A stretch of DNA of 64,000 nt, taken from the NCBI GenBank assembly GCA_038237515.1, contig JBBRYP010000016.1:1-64000 (forward strand), written 5' to 3'. A program made the position numbers and the translations under genes. Below, in pieces: positions 25,408 through 33,503 of the stretch. The number at the start of each line of letters is the position of its first letter. Positions within the stretch are counted from its first letter, which is position 1. The stretch is from JBBQDZ01 sp038237515 (lineage in GTDB: Bacteria; Actinomycetota; Thermoleophilia; Gaiellales; Gaiellaceae). A model generated the notes under the pieces. It was not told the DNA's origin and did no database searches. It saw only the letters and a program-made list of their open reading frames with translations.

Positions 25408-26858
25408 GGGTGAACGATCCTTCCCGACGGGAGCGTCAGCCGCGCCGTCGTGCCGCGGCCGACTGCCGACTCCACCTCGAGCGTGCCCCGCAGCGCGTGC
25501 GCCGCCTGCTGGGCGATCGTCAAGCCGAGCCCGAAGCCCTCCCCCCGCCCGTCGCCGCGGTAGAAACGCTCGAAGGCCCGCTCGCGCTCACCGGCGTCCA
25601 TCCCACGCCCCGTGTCGCTGATCTCGATCACGACCGATCCGCCGCCCGAGTCGAGTGCACCGATCGAGATCGAGCCGTCGTAGGTGTTCTTCGCCGCGTT
25701 CTCGGTGAGATTGGCGACGATCTGTTCCACGAGATCGCTGTTGCCGAGGACGACGAGCTCGGGCGGACAACCGACCCTCATCTCGACGCCCTCGCGCGGG
25801 ACGAGCCGGGCCGCTGCCTGCTCCAGCACCGCGCCGAGCGCGACCACGTCGACACGCGGCTCCTCGATAGCGGCCTGCACCCGGGCGAGCACGAGCAGCG
25901 ACCGGGCAAGGCTCGTCAGGCGCAGCGCCTCGCGCTCGATATGCCCGAGGAAACGGTCGCGATCCTCAGGAATCTCCTTCGCGCCGGACTGGAGCACCTC
26001 GATCGAGGCCGTGATGGAGGCGACGGGGGTACGCAGCTCATGTGCCGCGTTCGCCACGAACTCACGCTCGGCGCGGTCGCGGCGCTCGACTCGGGAGACG
26101 TCGTGGATGGCGACGAGCGCACAGCTTCCGACGCGGCTGCCGGACAGCGCGTAGAGAGAGCCGCCACTCGAGACGATGCGCTGGCCCGGCACGGCGCCCC
26201 GCTCCAAGAGCTCCTCCACGAAGAGGCGCAGCGAGAAGCCGACCCACGGCTCGGGCAGCGCCTTCCCGCGGACCAGGACCGCCGGGTGCGCGAACCGGCG
26301 GGCGGCGGCATTCGCTCGATCGACCTCTAGCGTCGGCGTCACCGCAATGACCCCCTCCGGTAGGCGGTCCAACAGCCGATGGAGCCGCCGGTGCTCGTCT
26401 TCCAGGCGCTCGTTCGCACGCTCGAGGCGCTGGAGCTCGGCTGCCGAACGAGCGAGCCCAGCGAGATCGGCGCCGGCGGGCGGGACCTCGCGGAGCAGCC
26501 ACCCGATCTCGAGCTCCCCATCGAGCGACATCGCCGGGCAGGCAGCCAGCTCGGCGGTCAAGAACTCGCCCTGGCGCGTCCGGAGCCCGTGGCGCAAGAC
26601 GATGCCCTCTCGGCGCGCCGCGATCCTCGCGAGCTCGCGCCGGAACGTGATCCGCTCGTCCTCCTCCACGAAGCGGACGAGCGGCGCACCCAGAAGGCGT
26701 TCGCTCGTCGCCTCGAGCAGCCGCTCGGCGACCGCGTTCACCGCGCGGATCACTCCGTGCTCGTCAGTGGCGACGAACGGCTCCCCGACGAGATCGATCC
26801 GCATCTCCCTGCGCTTGCCGGCCCCGGCGGCGCCGAGCGGGCTGCCGATGGTCGCCAT
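25404..26858 (-). CDS. PAS-domain sensor histidine kinase
   Basis: A 484-residue soluble kinase. PAS at about 20-125 (FVATDEHGVIRAVNAVAERL), a short coiled coil (135-165), a second degenerate PAS (160-255), then HisKA with H273 in ANAAHELRTP and HATPase_c with N box (NLTENAAKNT), DTGRGMD and GFGLGLTIAQQ. No transmembrane segment is visible, so the signal is cytoplasmic, perhaps handed on by the CheB/CheR-PAS proteins just upstream. It starts four bases after the CheR-PAS gene. Confidence 0.93.
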   Translation of the reverse strand: MATIGSPLGAAGAGKRREMRIDLVGEPFVATDEHGVIRAVNAVAERLLEATSERLLGAPLVRFVEEDERITFRRELARIAARREGIVLRHGLRTRQGEFLTAELAACPAMSLDGELEIGWLLREVPPAGADLAGLARSAAELQRLERANERLEDEHRRLHRLLDRLPEGVIAVTPTLEVDRANAAARRFAHPAVLVRGKALPEPWVGFSLRLFVEELLERGAVPGQRIVSSGGSLYALSGSRVGSCALVAIHDVSRVERRDRAEREFVANAAHELRTPVASITASIEVLQSGAKEIPEDRDRFLGHIEREALRLTSLARSLLVLARVQAAIEEPRVDVVALGAVLEQAAARLVPREGVEMRVGCPPELVVLGNSDLVEQIVANLTENAAKNTYDGSISIGALDSGGGSVVIEISDTGRGMDAGERERAFERFYRGDGRGEGFGLGLTIAQQAAHALRGTLEVESAVGRGTTARLTLPSGRIVHP

Positions 26859-26862
26859 CGCC

Positions 26863-28704
26863 TCAGCCGGCCCCCCTCGCGGCCTTCGCTTCCTCCATCA
26901 GCAGGATCGCACCGCGGATTCGACCCTCCAACGTCTGCAGGGCGGCGACGCGGACCCGGCAACGGATCGACCGGCCGCGGCGGTTCGTCGCGTCGAGAAC
27001 GAGCTCCATCGACTCCGACTCGCTCGCGAGCACCCGTCGGGCCGGCTCCACGAGCCGCTCGACCGGCAGACCGATGTCGAGGGCGGCGAGGCTCGTGCCG
27101 ACGACCTCATCGTCCCCGACCCCCCACAGCTCCCTGGCGGCCGGGTTCCACGCCTCGATCAGGAGCTGACGATCGACGACGACGACACCGGGTTCGAGGC
27201 TCGCCAGCACCGCCTCGACGAACAGGTTCGTGTCGGCGAGCAGGTCGGTCCGCTGGCGGATCTCGTCGTTCATCGTCTCCAGCTCCTCGTTCGTCGACTG
27301 GAGCTCCTCGTTCGTCGTCTCCAGCTCCTCGTTCGTCGACTGCAGCTCCTCGTTCGTCGTCTCGAGCTCCTCGACTGTCGTGTTCAGCTCCTCGTAGGCG
27401 ACCTCGGCGTCGCGCTTCGCGTCCCGGAGCGCATCCTGAAGTCGCCGGTAACGCGTGACGTCGGTGAACGAGATGGCGAGCCCGGCCACCTCGCCCGCCG
27501 TCGCGAGCGGCACGATCTGCACGTCGATGTAGCGCGGCTCAGCTGTCGCGGTCGGCCAATCGACGTCTCGAATAGAGACGGTCTGCCGCTCGGCGTAGAC
27601 CTGATCCATGCGCGAGCGCAGATCCACCGGCCGGTAGGAGAGCTCAAGGTCCTTGAGAGGGCGCCCGACATCCTGGGGGCGAAGGCCTGCGAGCGCCCGC
27701 GCCTGCGCGTTCGCCAGCACGAGCCGGCCCTCGCGATCGATGACGATCTGCGGGACCGCACCCGTGTCGAACGCGGCGTCGGCCACGAGAGCGTGAACGG
27801 CGGCGTCTCCGCCGCTCCACGCAGAGCGCCGGCCGTCTCGAGCGGCGAGCTCGCGCGTCATCGCTTGCCGCGGGATCTTGGCGAAGACTCGGTGCTTGAG
27901 GTCCACCGGCGCGAACGAGGTCAGGCGGGTGACGAGCATCTCCGACCTGCCGAGGAAGAGCAGCCCGTCGTCGCGAAGCGCGAAGCGGAAGTTGTCGAGG
28001 ATCTTCCTCTGCGCAGCCGCCGTGAAGTACATGAGCGTGTTGCGCGAGACGAGGAGGTCGATGCGTGAGATCGGCGGGTCCTGAACAAGGTCGTGACGGC
28101 CGAAGATGACCGACCGGCGAAGGTCGGCGCGGAAGGAGAAGCGGGAGTCGGTGCGCTCGAAGTACTTCAGGCGAAACTCCTCGCGGACCGCGTCGACCTG
28201 CTTCGAGGTGTAGGCGCCGGTGCGCCCGACCGTGAGCGCCTCGTTGTCGACGTCGGTGGCGTAGACCTTCACGCGCTGACGGAAGGCGTCCTCGCCCAGG
28301 GCCTCGGCGAGGAGGATCGCAAGCGTGTAGGCCTCCTCCCCGGTCGCACAGCCGGTCGACCAGACGCGAATGTGGTCGCCGGCCTGCCGCTCCTCGAGCA
28401 GGCGCGGAAGACACTCGCGCTCGATGAACTTCCAGGTTGCCGGGTCGCGAAAGAAGCCGGTGACGTTGATGAGGATCGTGTTGAAGAGGTCGGCGAACTC
28501 GCCCTCGTCCTCCTCCAGGCGCGCGCGATACTCGACGTAGCTGGCGAGATGGAGGTCCTGCATCCGACGCCGGACCCGCCGCTGCAGGCTCGGCCGCTTG
28601 TAGACCGTGAAGTCGAACCCCCGGCTCGACTTGACGAACTCGAGGAGAGCCTCGAATTCCCGGCTCTCCCCGGGGCTGTCCAGCAGCCGCTGATCCTGCG
28701 TCAA
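26863..28704 (-). CDS. cheR: CheR-type methyltransferase with PAS domains
   Basis: A 613-residue protein. CheR N-terminal helical domain and SAM-dependent methyltransferase (about 15-275; SAM loop VWSTGCATGEEAYTLA), a PAS at about 300-420, a coiled coil of near-exact repeats ELETTNEELQSTNEELETTN (about 440-490), then a second PAS (about 500-605). The same CheR-coil-PAS plan is common in non-chemotactic sensory proteins. TTG 28704 overlaps the CheB stop when the CheB frameshift is corrected (TTGA). No chemoreceptor or CheA is present, so the methylation target is open. Confidence 0.9.
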   Translation of the reverse strand: MTQDQRLLDSPGESREFEALLEFVKSSRGFDFTVYKRPSLQRRVRRRMQDLHLASYVEYRARLEEDEGEFADLFNTILINVTGFFRDPATWKFIERECLPRLLEERQAGDHIRVWSTGCATGEEAYTLAILLAEALGEDAFRQRVKVYATDVDNEALTVGRTGAYTSKQVDAVREEFRLKYFERTDSRFSFRADLRRSVIFGRHDLVQDPPISRIDLLVSRNTLMYFTAAAQRKILDNFRFALRDDGLLFLGRSEMLVTRLTSFAPVDLKHRVFAKIPRQAMTRELAARDGRRSAWSGGDAAVHALVADAAFDTGAVPQIVIDREGRLVLANAQARALAGLRPQDVGRPLKDLELSYRPVDLRSRMDQVYAERQTVSIRDVDWPTATAEPRYIDVQIVPLATAGEVAGLAISFTDVTRYRRLQDALRDAKRDAEVAYEELNTTVEELETTNEELQSTNEELETTNEELQSTNEELETMNDEIRQRTDLLADTNLFVEAVLASLEPGVVVVDRQLLIEAWNPAARELWGVGDDEVVGTSLAALDIGLPVERLVEPARRVLASESESMELVLDATNRRGRSIRCRVRVAALQTLEGRIRGAILLMEEAKAARGAG

Positions 28705-29731
28705 GCGGGGCTCGCTCCCTGTGCCTTGGGCTGGGTCAGGTCGGTCTCGTGGAGAGCGCGGCGAATGACCGCAGCCTGCTCGATCGCGTCATCGGCCTGA
28801 TCCCGGTACCTGGCGCCGAGGGCGCGGTGACCGCGGTCGGTGTTGCGCAGGGACGGACGCCTCAGCAGATCCGCCCGCTCCTCGAGCGCGCGCAGCGCGA
28901 TCCACAGCGCCGTCTCGATCCGCTCGCCCATCGCCGCCAGCAAGGCGTCGCCCGCCCGTGTATCGCGTGGCCGACGCGGCAGCGAAAGGCCCGAGCAGCC
29001 TGCTCGTTCTCCGACCAGAGGACGCCGCCGCAGTCTGGGCACCCGAACGAGGACGGCTGCCCGTTCTGCGCTGCACCCGACGCACCGCCCTCCACCTCCT
29101 CCATCTCCACCTCGTGCATGGCTTCCTCCAGATCGCGTTGCGTGGGCACGGGCGTTCTCACGACCTCGCCGAGAAGCCTGCCGAGCTCCGCGGCGGGCGC
29201 GACGAGATCCGGCCGCACCGCATCGATCGCAGTGCGCGGCATGCTCGAGTAGAGCGCCTCCCCCGGGTCCTGCACCATCGCCAGCCCGCCGCGCGCCTTG
29301 ATCTCGCGAAGCCCCAGGCTTCCGTCCCCGAGCGCTCCCGAGAGGACGACCCCGACGACACGGGGCCCGTACGCCGCGGCAGCCGACCTGAAGAGCGCGT
29401 CGATCGCGGGCCGGTGCCCGTTCTCCTTCGGCCCCCGCTCGAGCTGCATCCGCCCCTCTGCGAGGAGCAGGTGCCAGTCCGGTGGAGCGACGTAGATCCG
29501 CCCCCTCTCGACAGGCTCACCGTCTTCCGCATGGGTGGCGAGGAGCGCTCCGCGCCTGCTCAGGATCGTCGGGAGGACACTAGGGGCGTACGACGGGACG
29601 TGAAGCGCGACGAAGACGGTCGCGTCCAGATCGGCAGGCAGCGTCGAGACGAGCGCGACGAGCGCCTGCACCCCTCCGGCGGACGCGCCGACCACCACGA
29701 TGTCGTGCGTCACCCTTTCGTTCTCGGGCAC
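28701..29731 (-). CDS. cheB: CheB-type methylesterase, frameshifted
   Basis: Frame one (29731 to about 28965) gives a CheB catalytic domain without a receiver: VVGASAGGVQALV (catalytic Ser), VALHVPSYAPS, the SGALGDGSLG Asp loop, then a zinc-ribbon-like FGCPDCGGVLW ending RCRVGHAIHGR. The adjacent frame continues GDALLAAMGERIETALWIAL through 28701, a helical tail normally present in this subfamily. The frames meet at about 28950-28975, so a one-base indel is likely. After correction the stop overlaps the CheR start, as expected for an operon. It would demethylate or deamidate a receptor-like target. Confidence 0.8.
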
Positions 29732-29782
29732 GGTGTCCTCTCTCGGCGCGCTAGGCGGGAATGGAGTCTAGGCGCGTCGACC

Positions 29783-31430
29783 TCAAGCCGACAGGCCTCG
29801 CCCGCGGATGTAACGGCAAAGCGCGTCATCCAGCTTCGGGAGAAGCCGTCCCCGCTCGCTCGAAAGGACGCTGTAGGCCGGTCGCCGCGCGGAAAACCCG
29901 AGCGCGGCCGACGGCCGTGCCTCCACGGCGGCGGGGTCGAGGCCGGCCTTCGTCGCGGCCACGCGCGCGAAATCCGCCCAGGTCGTCTCGCCCTCGTTCG
30001 CGAGGTGCCAGACTCCCGACTCCCCATCGATGAGGAGGTCGAGGGTCGCGTCCACGAGGTCCGGGACGTACGTCGGGCTGACGACGGCGTCGGCCGCCGC
30101 CGGGAACCTCTCCCCTCGCCCGAGTGCTGCGAGCGCGACCGTCACGAAGTTGTGCTCGTCCCACGGCCCGAAGAAAGCGCTCGTTCGCAGCCGGCCGCCT
30201 CGAGTGTCGGGTGGTCGAACTCCTCGCCGCCGGCTAGCGCGCGTGCCTGGCGGGCGAGCGCAGCCGGCCGCGGCCGGTGCGAGCGCGCGTCGAAGAGACC
30301 GGGTTCATAGCGACCACCCTCTCCGGTGACGAGCGTCTCCCAGCCGGCCATGCCGAACGCCGCCCACACGGTCACCGCCCGGACGTCCGCCCCCTCCGCG
30401 CGCACTCATTCGGCCGCGTCCCACACCTCGGCGAGCCAGCGGAGCTGCTCGTCGCGGGTGCACGTGTTGTGCGCCTCGGTCACGGCGAGAGGCAGGCGAT
30501 ACCGCTGCCATGCCTCGCGAAGGACGGCGGCGGGCCCGTCGGCGCCGCGGGCGAGCATGCGTGCCGCCAGCACGTCCGCGTACCGATCCCGGCCGTTTCC
30601 CCCACAATCGTGCAGCGCGTGGAGCTCGACGCGGTGGTCGAGGAACCGCTCGCCGCTCAGGTAGTGGTTGACCCCGACGATGTCGGGCGGGCAGTGGTTG
30701 TCGTCGAACCAGTCGAGCTCGTGTCGACCGATTCCGATCGCGTCCAGCCAGCACGCGAACAGGCCGTCGCGCGGGAGCCTTGCACAGAGGAGGTCGATGT
30801 CCATTCGTTCGTCGATGACTCCCGCGAAGCCCAGGCGCGGGCGCGGGATTCCCCGTTGATCGGCAGGCTCCGGCAGTGCCTGCCGCGCCAGCCCGAAGTG
30901 CGCGGTGTCGACTCCGCTCGGGAATGCATGGATGTTCGGGTGCCGGTGCCGTCGAGTCTGGTAGAGGCTCTGACCGCCCGTGAAGACGACGTCCGCGCGT
31001 TCGAGGAGCTCCGCCTCCAGCTCGGCCAACCCACTCGGAGCGCCGGCGAAAGCCGACAGCTCGTCCATGCAGTCGTACACGACACACCGTGGCCGCAGGT
31101 CCCGCGAGAACGGGAGGGCCATCGGCGTGTAGTACCAGAGCACGTAGTCTCGGATGTCGCGAAGGCGAAGGAGATCGAGCAGCGCCCGGCGCTGGCCAGG
31201 GGGGCCTCGGGGCCGTCCGAGACCCGCAGGTGGGGCACGGCGACGACCACACCGTCGACCTCACGCGTCTCCAGGCGATCGGCCTCCGCCGGCACAGGCT
31301 TCTCTACGAAGAAGACGCGCCGGGCTCGGGCGAAGCGCGTGAGCAGGTGCTGCGGACGCTGGTACACGAAGTCCCAGCGCAGGTGCGACAGACAGACGAG
31401 GTCGGTCGGTAATGCAGCTTTGCGACCAAC
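29783..31430 (-). pseudogene. Chimeric pseudogene: glycosyltransferase - glycosidase - RmlD-like
   Basis: Three broken genes are joined. From 31430 the N-terminal part of a glycosyltransferase (VCLSHLRWDFVYQRPQHLLT) changes frame near 31195, then continues DYVLWYYTPMALPFSRDLRP. Near 30790 it is fused in frame to the C-terminal part of a family-1-glycosidase-like domain (DWFDDNHCPPDIVGVNHYLS). A TGA interrupts this at 30406-30408, the frame then continues (GADVRAVTVWAAFGMAGWET). Near 30180 it jumps to the last third of dTDP-4-dehydrorhamnose reductase (FFGPWDEHNFVTVALAALG ... SPTYVPDLVDATLD). The RmlD Rossmann half is absent. Frame breaks, a stop and two deletions make this a true pseudogene. 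Confidence 0.75.
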
Positions 31431-31662
31431 TCTCGTCGAGTCTCTCCCGAAGACGGTCGCGTTGATCCACCCGTTTCCCCTGGGTTTTGTGTGCGAAAGC
31501 TCACCCGCCGCCTGCAAGGTCGAAGGCGTTCGCTCGGGCCGCGACGCTGTGCGATGGATCAGCGAGCCCCGAGAATCGGGCGGAACGAGTCGACTAGCCC
31601 GGGTTCGGACACGTGGCGCTCACGCCCTGCGAGCCACCGATTCCCTTATCGGCCTGCTTCAA

Positions 31663-31823
31663 GGGCCTGTCCAAAAAGTGAACAGGGCGCCTGACAGGCG
31701 GCACGCGCCTCGATGCGGCGTCCTCGGTCGCGCAGATATGCCTGCATATCTACCCTCCCTGCGTCCTTGCCTCGAGACGCGTGCCGCCTGTCATCCACCG
31801 TGGCCACTTTCCGGACAGGCCCC
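31663..31823. repeat. 161-bp imperfect palindrome (MITE-like)
   Basis: The outer 10 bases GGGCCTGTCC (31663-31672) recur inverted at 31814-31823. Further in, TGACAGGCGGCACGCG (31692-31707) is matched by its inverse at 31778-31793, and the centre holds AGATATGCCTGCATATCT (31734-31751), itself a palindrome. The whole could fold as one long hairpin. It has no coding capacity. The right arm supplies the last residues and stop of the adjacent minus-strand gene. Confidence 0.8.
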
Positions 31824-32207
31824 CAAGCCGTCGGAAGAAGCGTGCGGCCCGCCATCCTCTGACGCCGCCCCTGCCTGCGTGTCGACGTCGGGCTGCCCGT
31901 CTCGCTCGGCGATCCTCGCCGCCTCTCCCTGCTTCTCCACGACCATGAACCGATCGTTCTCCGATACGACGCGGCCGGTCCTGAACGGGTGGCCGACCGC
32001 GAGCAGGAAGTGCCGGGGCGAGACGCGAGCCGAGTGGTACTCCTTGGGGCTCAGCCGCACGAGCTCACGGCAAGACTCGTCTTCGCACTCGCACACGAAC
32101 GGCACGACGTCGTGGATGCCCAGCTCCTGCCGGCTCTCCTCGATCCGTTCGTTCGCGTCGCGGAAGATCAGCTCGTTCCGGGTCGCGCGCTCGAGGCTCC
32201 GGCTCAT
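31791..32207 (-). CDS. Small protein with FVCEC-x4-C motif (paralogue A)
   Basis: A 138-residue cytoplasmic protein. It has an N-terminal helix (RNELIFRDANERIEESRQEL), then FVCECEDESC (C39, C41, C46), LSPKEYHSARVSPRHFLLAV-like segment and FMVVEKQGEAARIAERD. The Cys cluster may bind zinc or iron. It is a clear paralogue of the divergent gene at 32617. The last 10 residues (ACPESGHGG) are encoded by the right arm of the 161-bp palindrome, so the natural C-terminus may have been replaced. Function unknown. Confidence 0.75.
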   Translation of the reverse strand: MSRSLERATRNELIFRDANERIEESRQELGIHDVVPFVCECEDESCRELVRLSPKEYHSARVSPRHFLLAVGHPFRTGRVVSENDRFMVVEKQGEAARIAERDGQPDVDTQAGAASEDGGPHASSDGLGACPESGHGG

Positions 32208-32616
32208 GCAGCTGGGCTTCCACGCCCGCTCGTGCCTAAACGAGCAGCGGTAACGCGAGCTGCGGCCGCCTCCCCCTAAAGGGTGAGATCGGTCTTGCCG
32301 ATGTCGTGGGCAGATGACCTCGCCGACCTCCCCCCACGCGGGTGAACCGACCGCCTCCGCCGCCGCGCCGAGGAACGGTGGCTAGACCGCCGTGGGAAGA
32401 AAGTGAGGAACCCGAGGGGCCGAGCGGATGGACCCCTGACGAGCTCAGGAAGGCGATGGCCGCGGTTTCGGGCGGTGTCCACCGGAACCAGCTCGAGGGC
32501 GACTCTCTCCTGCTCGACGAGCTCGGCCTCGGCGTCGACCCGTGATCGAGCTCGCGCCCGAGCGCGATCGCGACCACGGATGACGGGTGCCGCGCCAGAG
32601 GCGTAGGGTGGTCTCT
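32208..32616. other. Intergenic region between divergent paralogues
   Basis: This 409-base gap separates the two FVCEC proteins. The only open frame of note is 32342-32545 (+, GTG start, 67 residues, Pro-rich start then TPDELRKAMAAVSGGVHRNQ). Its codon use is fairly normal for the window but it has no convincing ribosome site and no family, so I do not call it. No clear hairpin or promoter pair was recognised. Confidence 0.4.
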
Positions 32617-32949
32617 GTGGAATCTCGTAGATACCGCGTCGGACGCAACGAAGCGCTCTTCCGCCAGGTCAACGAGCGCCTCCGCGGCCTGAGCCAAGGG
32701 TTCAGCGTCGTCCTCGACAAGGGGGAGTTCGTCTGCGAGTGCGGAGATCTCACGTGCAACGAGCGGATCTCGATGACGCTCGAGGAATACGAGAGCCTGC
32801 GGTCCGACCCGACGCTCTTCGCCGTGATCCGGGGTCACGAGGTGCAGGACGTCGAGCGCATCGTCACGGAACGCGGAGACCACGTGATCGTGCGCAAGCA
32901 TGATGGAGAGCCAGCCCGGCTCGCCTCCGATCTCGATCCGCGCGCATAG
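32617..32949 (+). CDS. Small protein with FVCEC-x4-C motif (paralogue B)
   Basis: A 110-residue protein. The GTG at 32617 is preferred over 32587 because AGGGTGG precedes it and the N-terminus then aligns with paralogue A (both have RNE at residues 10-12). Cys at 40, 42 and 47 (EFVCECGDLTC), then MTLEEYESLRSDPTLFAV and a C-terminal VIVRKHDGEPARLAS. The pattern (Cys cluster, LxxxEYxxxRxxPxxFxV, GHE, GE-A) is shared by both copies and is probably a fold of its own. Followed after 6 bases by the cold-shock-like gene. Confidence 0.8.
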   Translation: MESRRYRVGRNEALFRQVNERLRGLSQGFSVVLDKGEFVCECGDLTCNERISMTLEEYESLRSDPTLFAVIRGHEVQDVERIVTERGDHVIVRKHDGEPARLASDLDPRA

Positions 32950-32955
32950 GGCACA

Positions 32956-33216
32956 ATGGATGTCGACATGTCGATGCGCGGGACGATGTTGTGGTTCAAC
33001 GAGACGAAGGACTCCGGGCTCATCTCGACGGAGGAAGGCGAGCGGCTGTCCGTTGACGGCAGCGGGTTCGCCGAGGGCGCGAAGCCCCAGGGGCGCTGCG
33101 CAGGGAAGGTCGTGCTGTTCGATCTCGACGACAGCGGAGAGCAGAGGCAGGCACGAAACGTTCGCTTTCCGCCCGCCGAGTTGACCGGCCGAGCCCGCCG
33201 CCGCGGCTCCCGCTGA
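32956..33216 (+). CDS. Divergent cold-shock-domain-like protein
   Basis: An 86-residue protein whose start MRGTMLWFNETKDSGLIS matches the first two strands of a cold-shock domain (GTVKWFNxxKGFGFI), but the RNP1 aromatics are mostly lost and the loop is longer, with a basic tail (GRARRRGSR). It could still bind single-stranded nucleic acid. The exact ATG (32956, 32968 or 32974) is uncertain. It is 6 bases behind paralogue B, so both are probably on one transcript. Confidence 0.65.
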   Translation: MDVDMSMRGTMLWFNETKDSGLISTEEGERLSVDGSGFAEGAKPQGRCAGKVVLFDLDDSGEQRQARNVRFPPAELTGRARRRGSR

Positions 33217-33232
33217 ACCTTCGGGAGCCGCG
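33202..33232 (+). terminator. Hairpin after the cold-shock-like gene
   Basis: CGCGGCTCCCG (33202-33212) and CGGGAGCCGCG (33222-33232) form a perfect 11-bp stem around the stop codon of the + strand gene. No T-run follows. Confidence 0.55.
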
Positions 33233-33503
33233 AGACCGAGCCCTCCCGCGCGCCGATCGCACCGGCTTGGCCGCACCGCGCGCTCCGGGATCACGAACGT
33301 CCAACGCCCTCTAGTGCGGCCTCTCATAACGTTCGAACGGAAACGAAGGTCACGTGGAGGCCGCACTACTCGGCCGCTTCGCGGCCGCCGGCCGCCGAGC
33401 GGCCGGAAAAGTTCGGCGTCGGGTGGCCTCGGGTTCCGGTGAGACCTTGGGAGACGCCGCACTAGTAGCTTCCTTTCCGCCCAGAAGCGTGCAGGATTGG
33501 CGT

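Noticed and set aside
30406..30408. In-frame TGA read as selenocysteine
   Set aside because: The TGA lies in a chimeric, frameshifted pseudogene at a position where no Cys is expected; no SECIS-like hairpin recognised.
30277..32253. 658-codon plus-strand frame
   Set aside because: Runs through the chimeric pseudogene, the palindrome and the FVCEC gene; not protein-like.
32342..32545. 67-codon plus-strand frame between the FVCEC paralogues
   Set aside because: Codon bias is acceptable but there is no ribosome site or family; left as a note in the intergenic entry.
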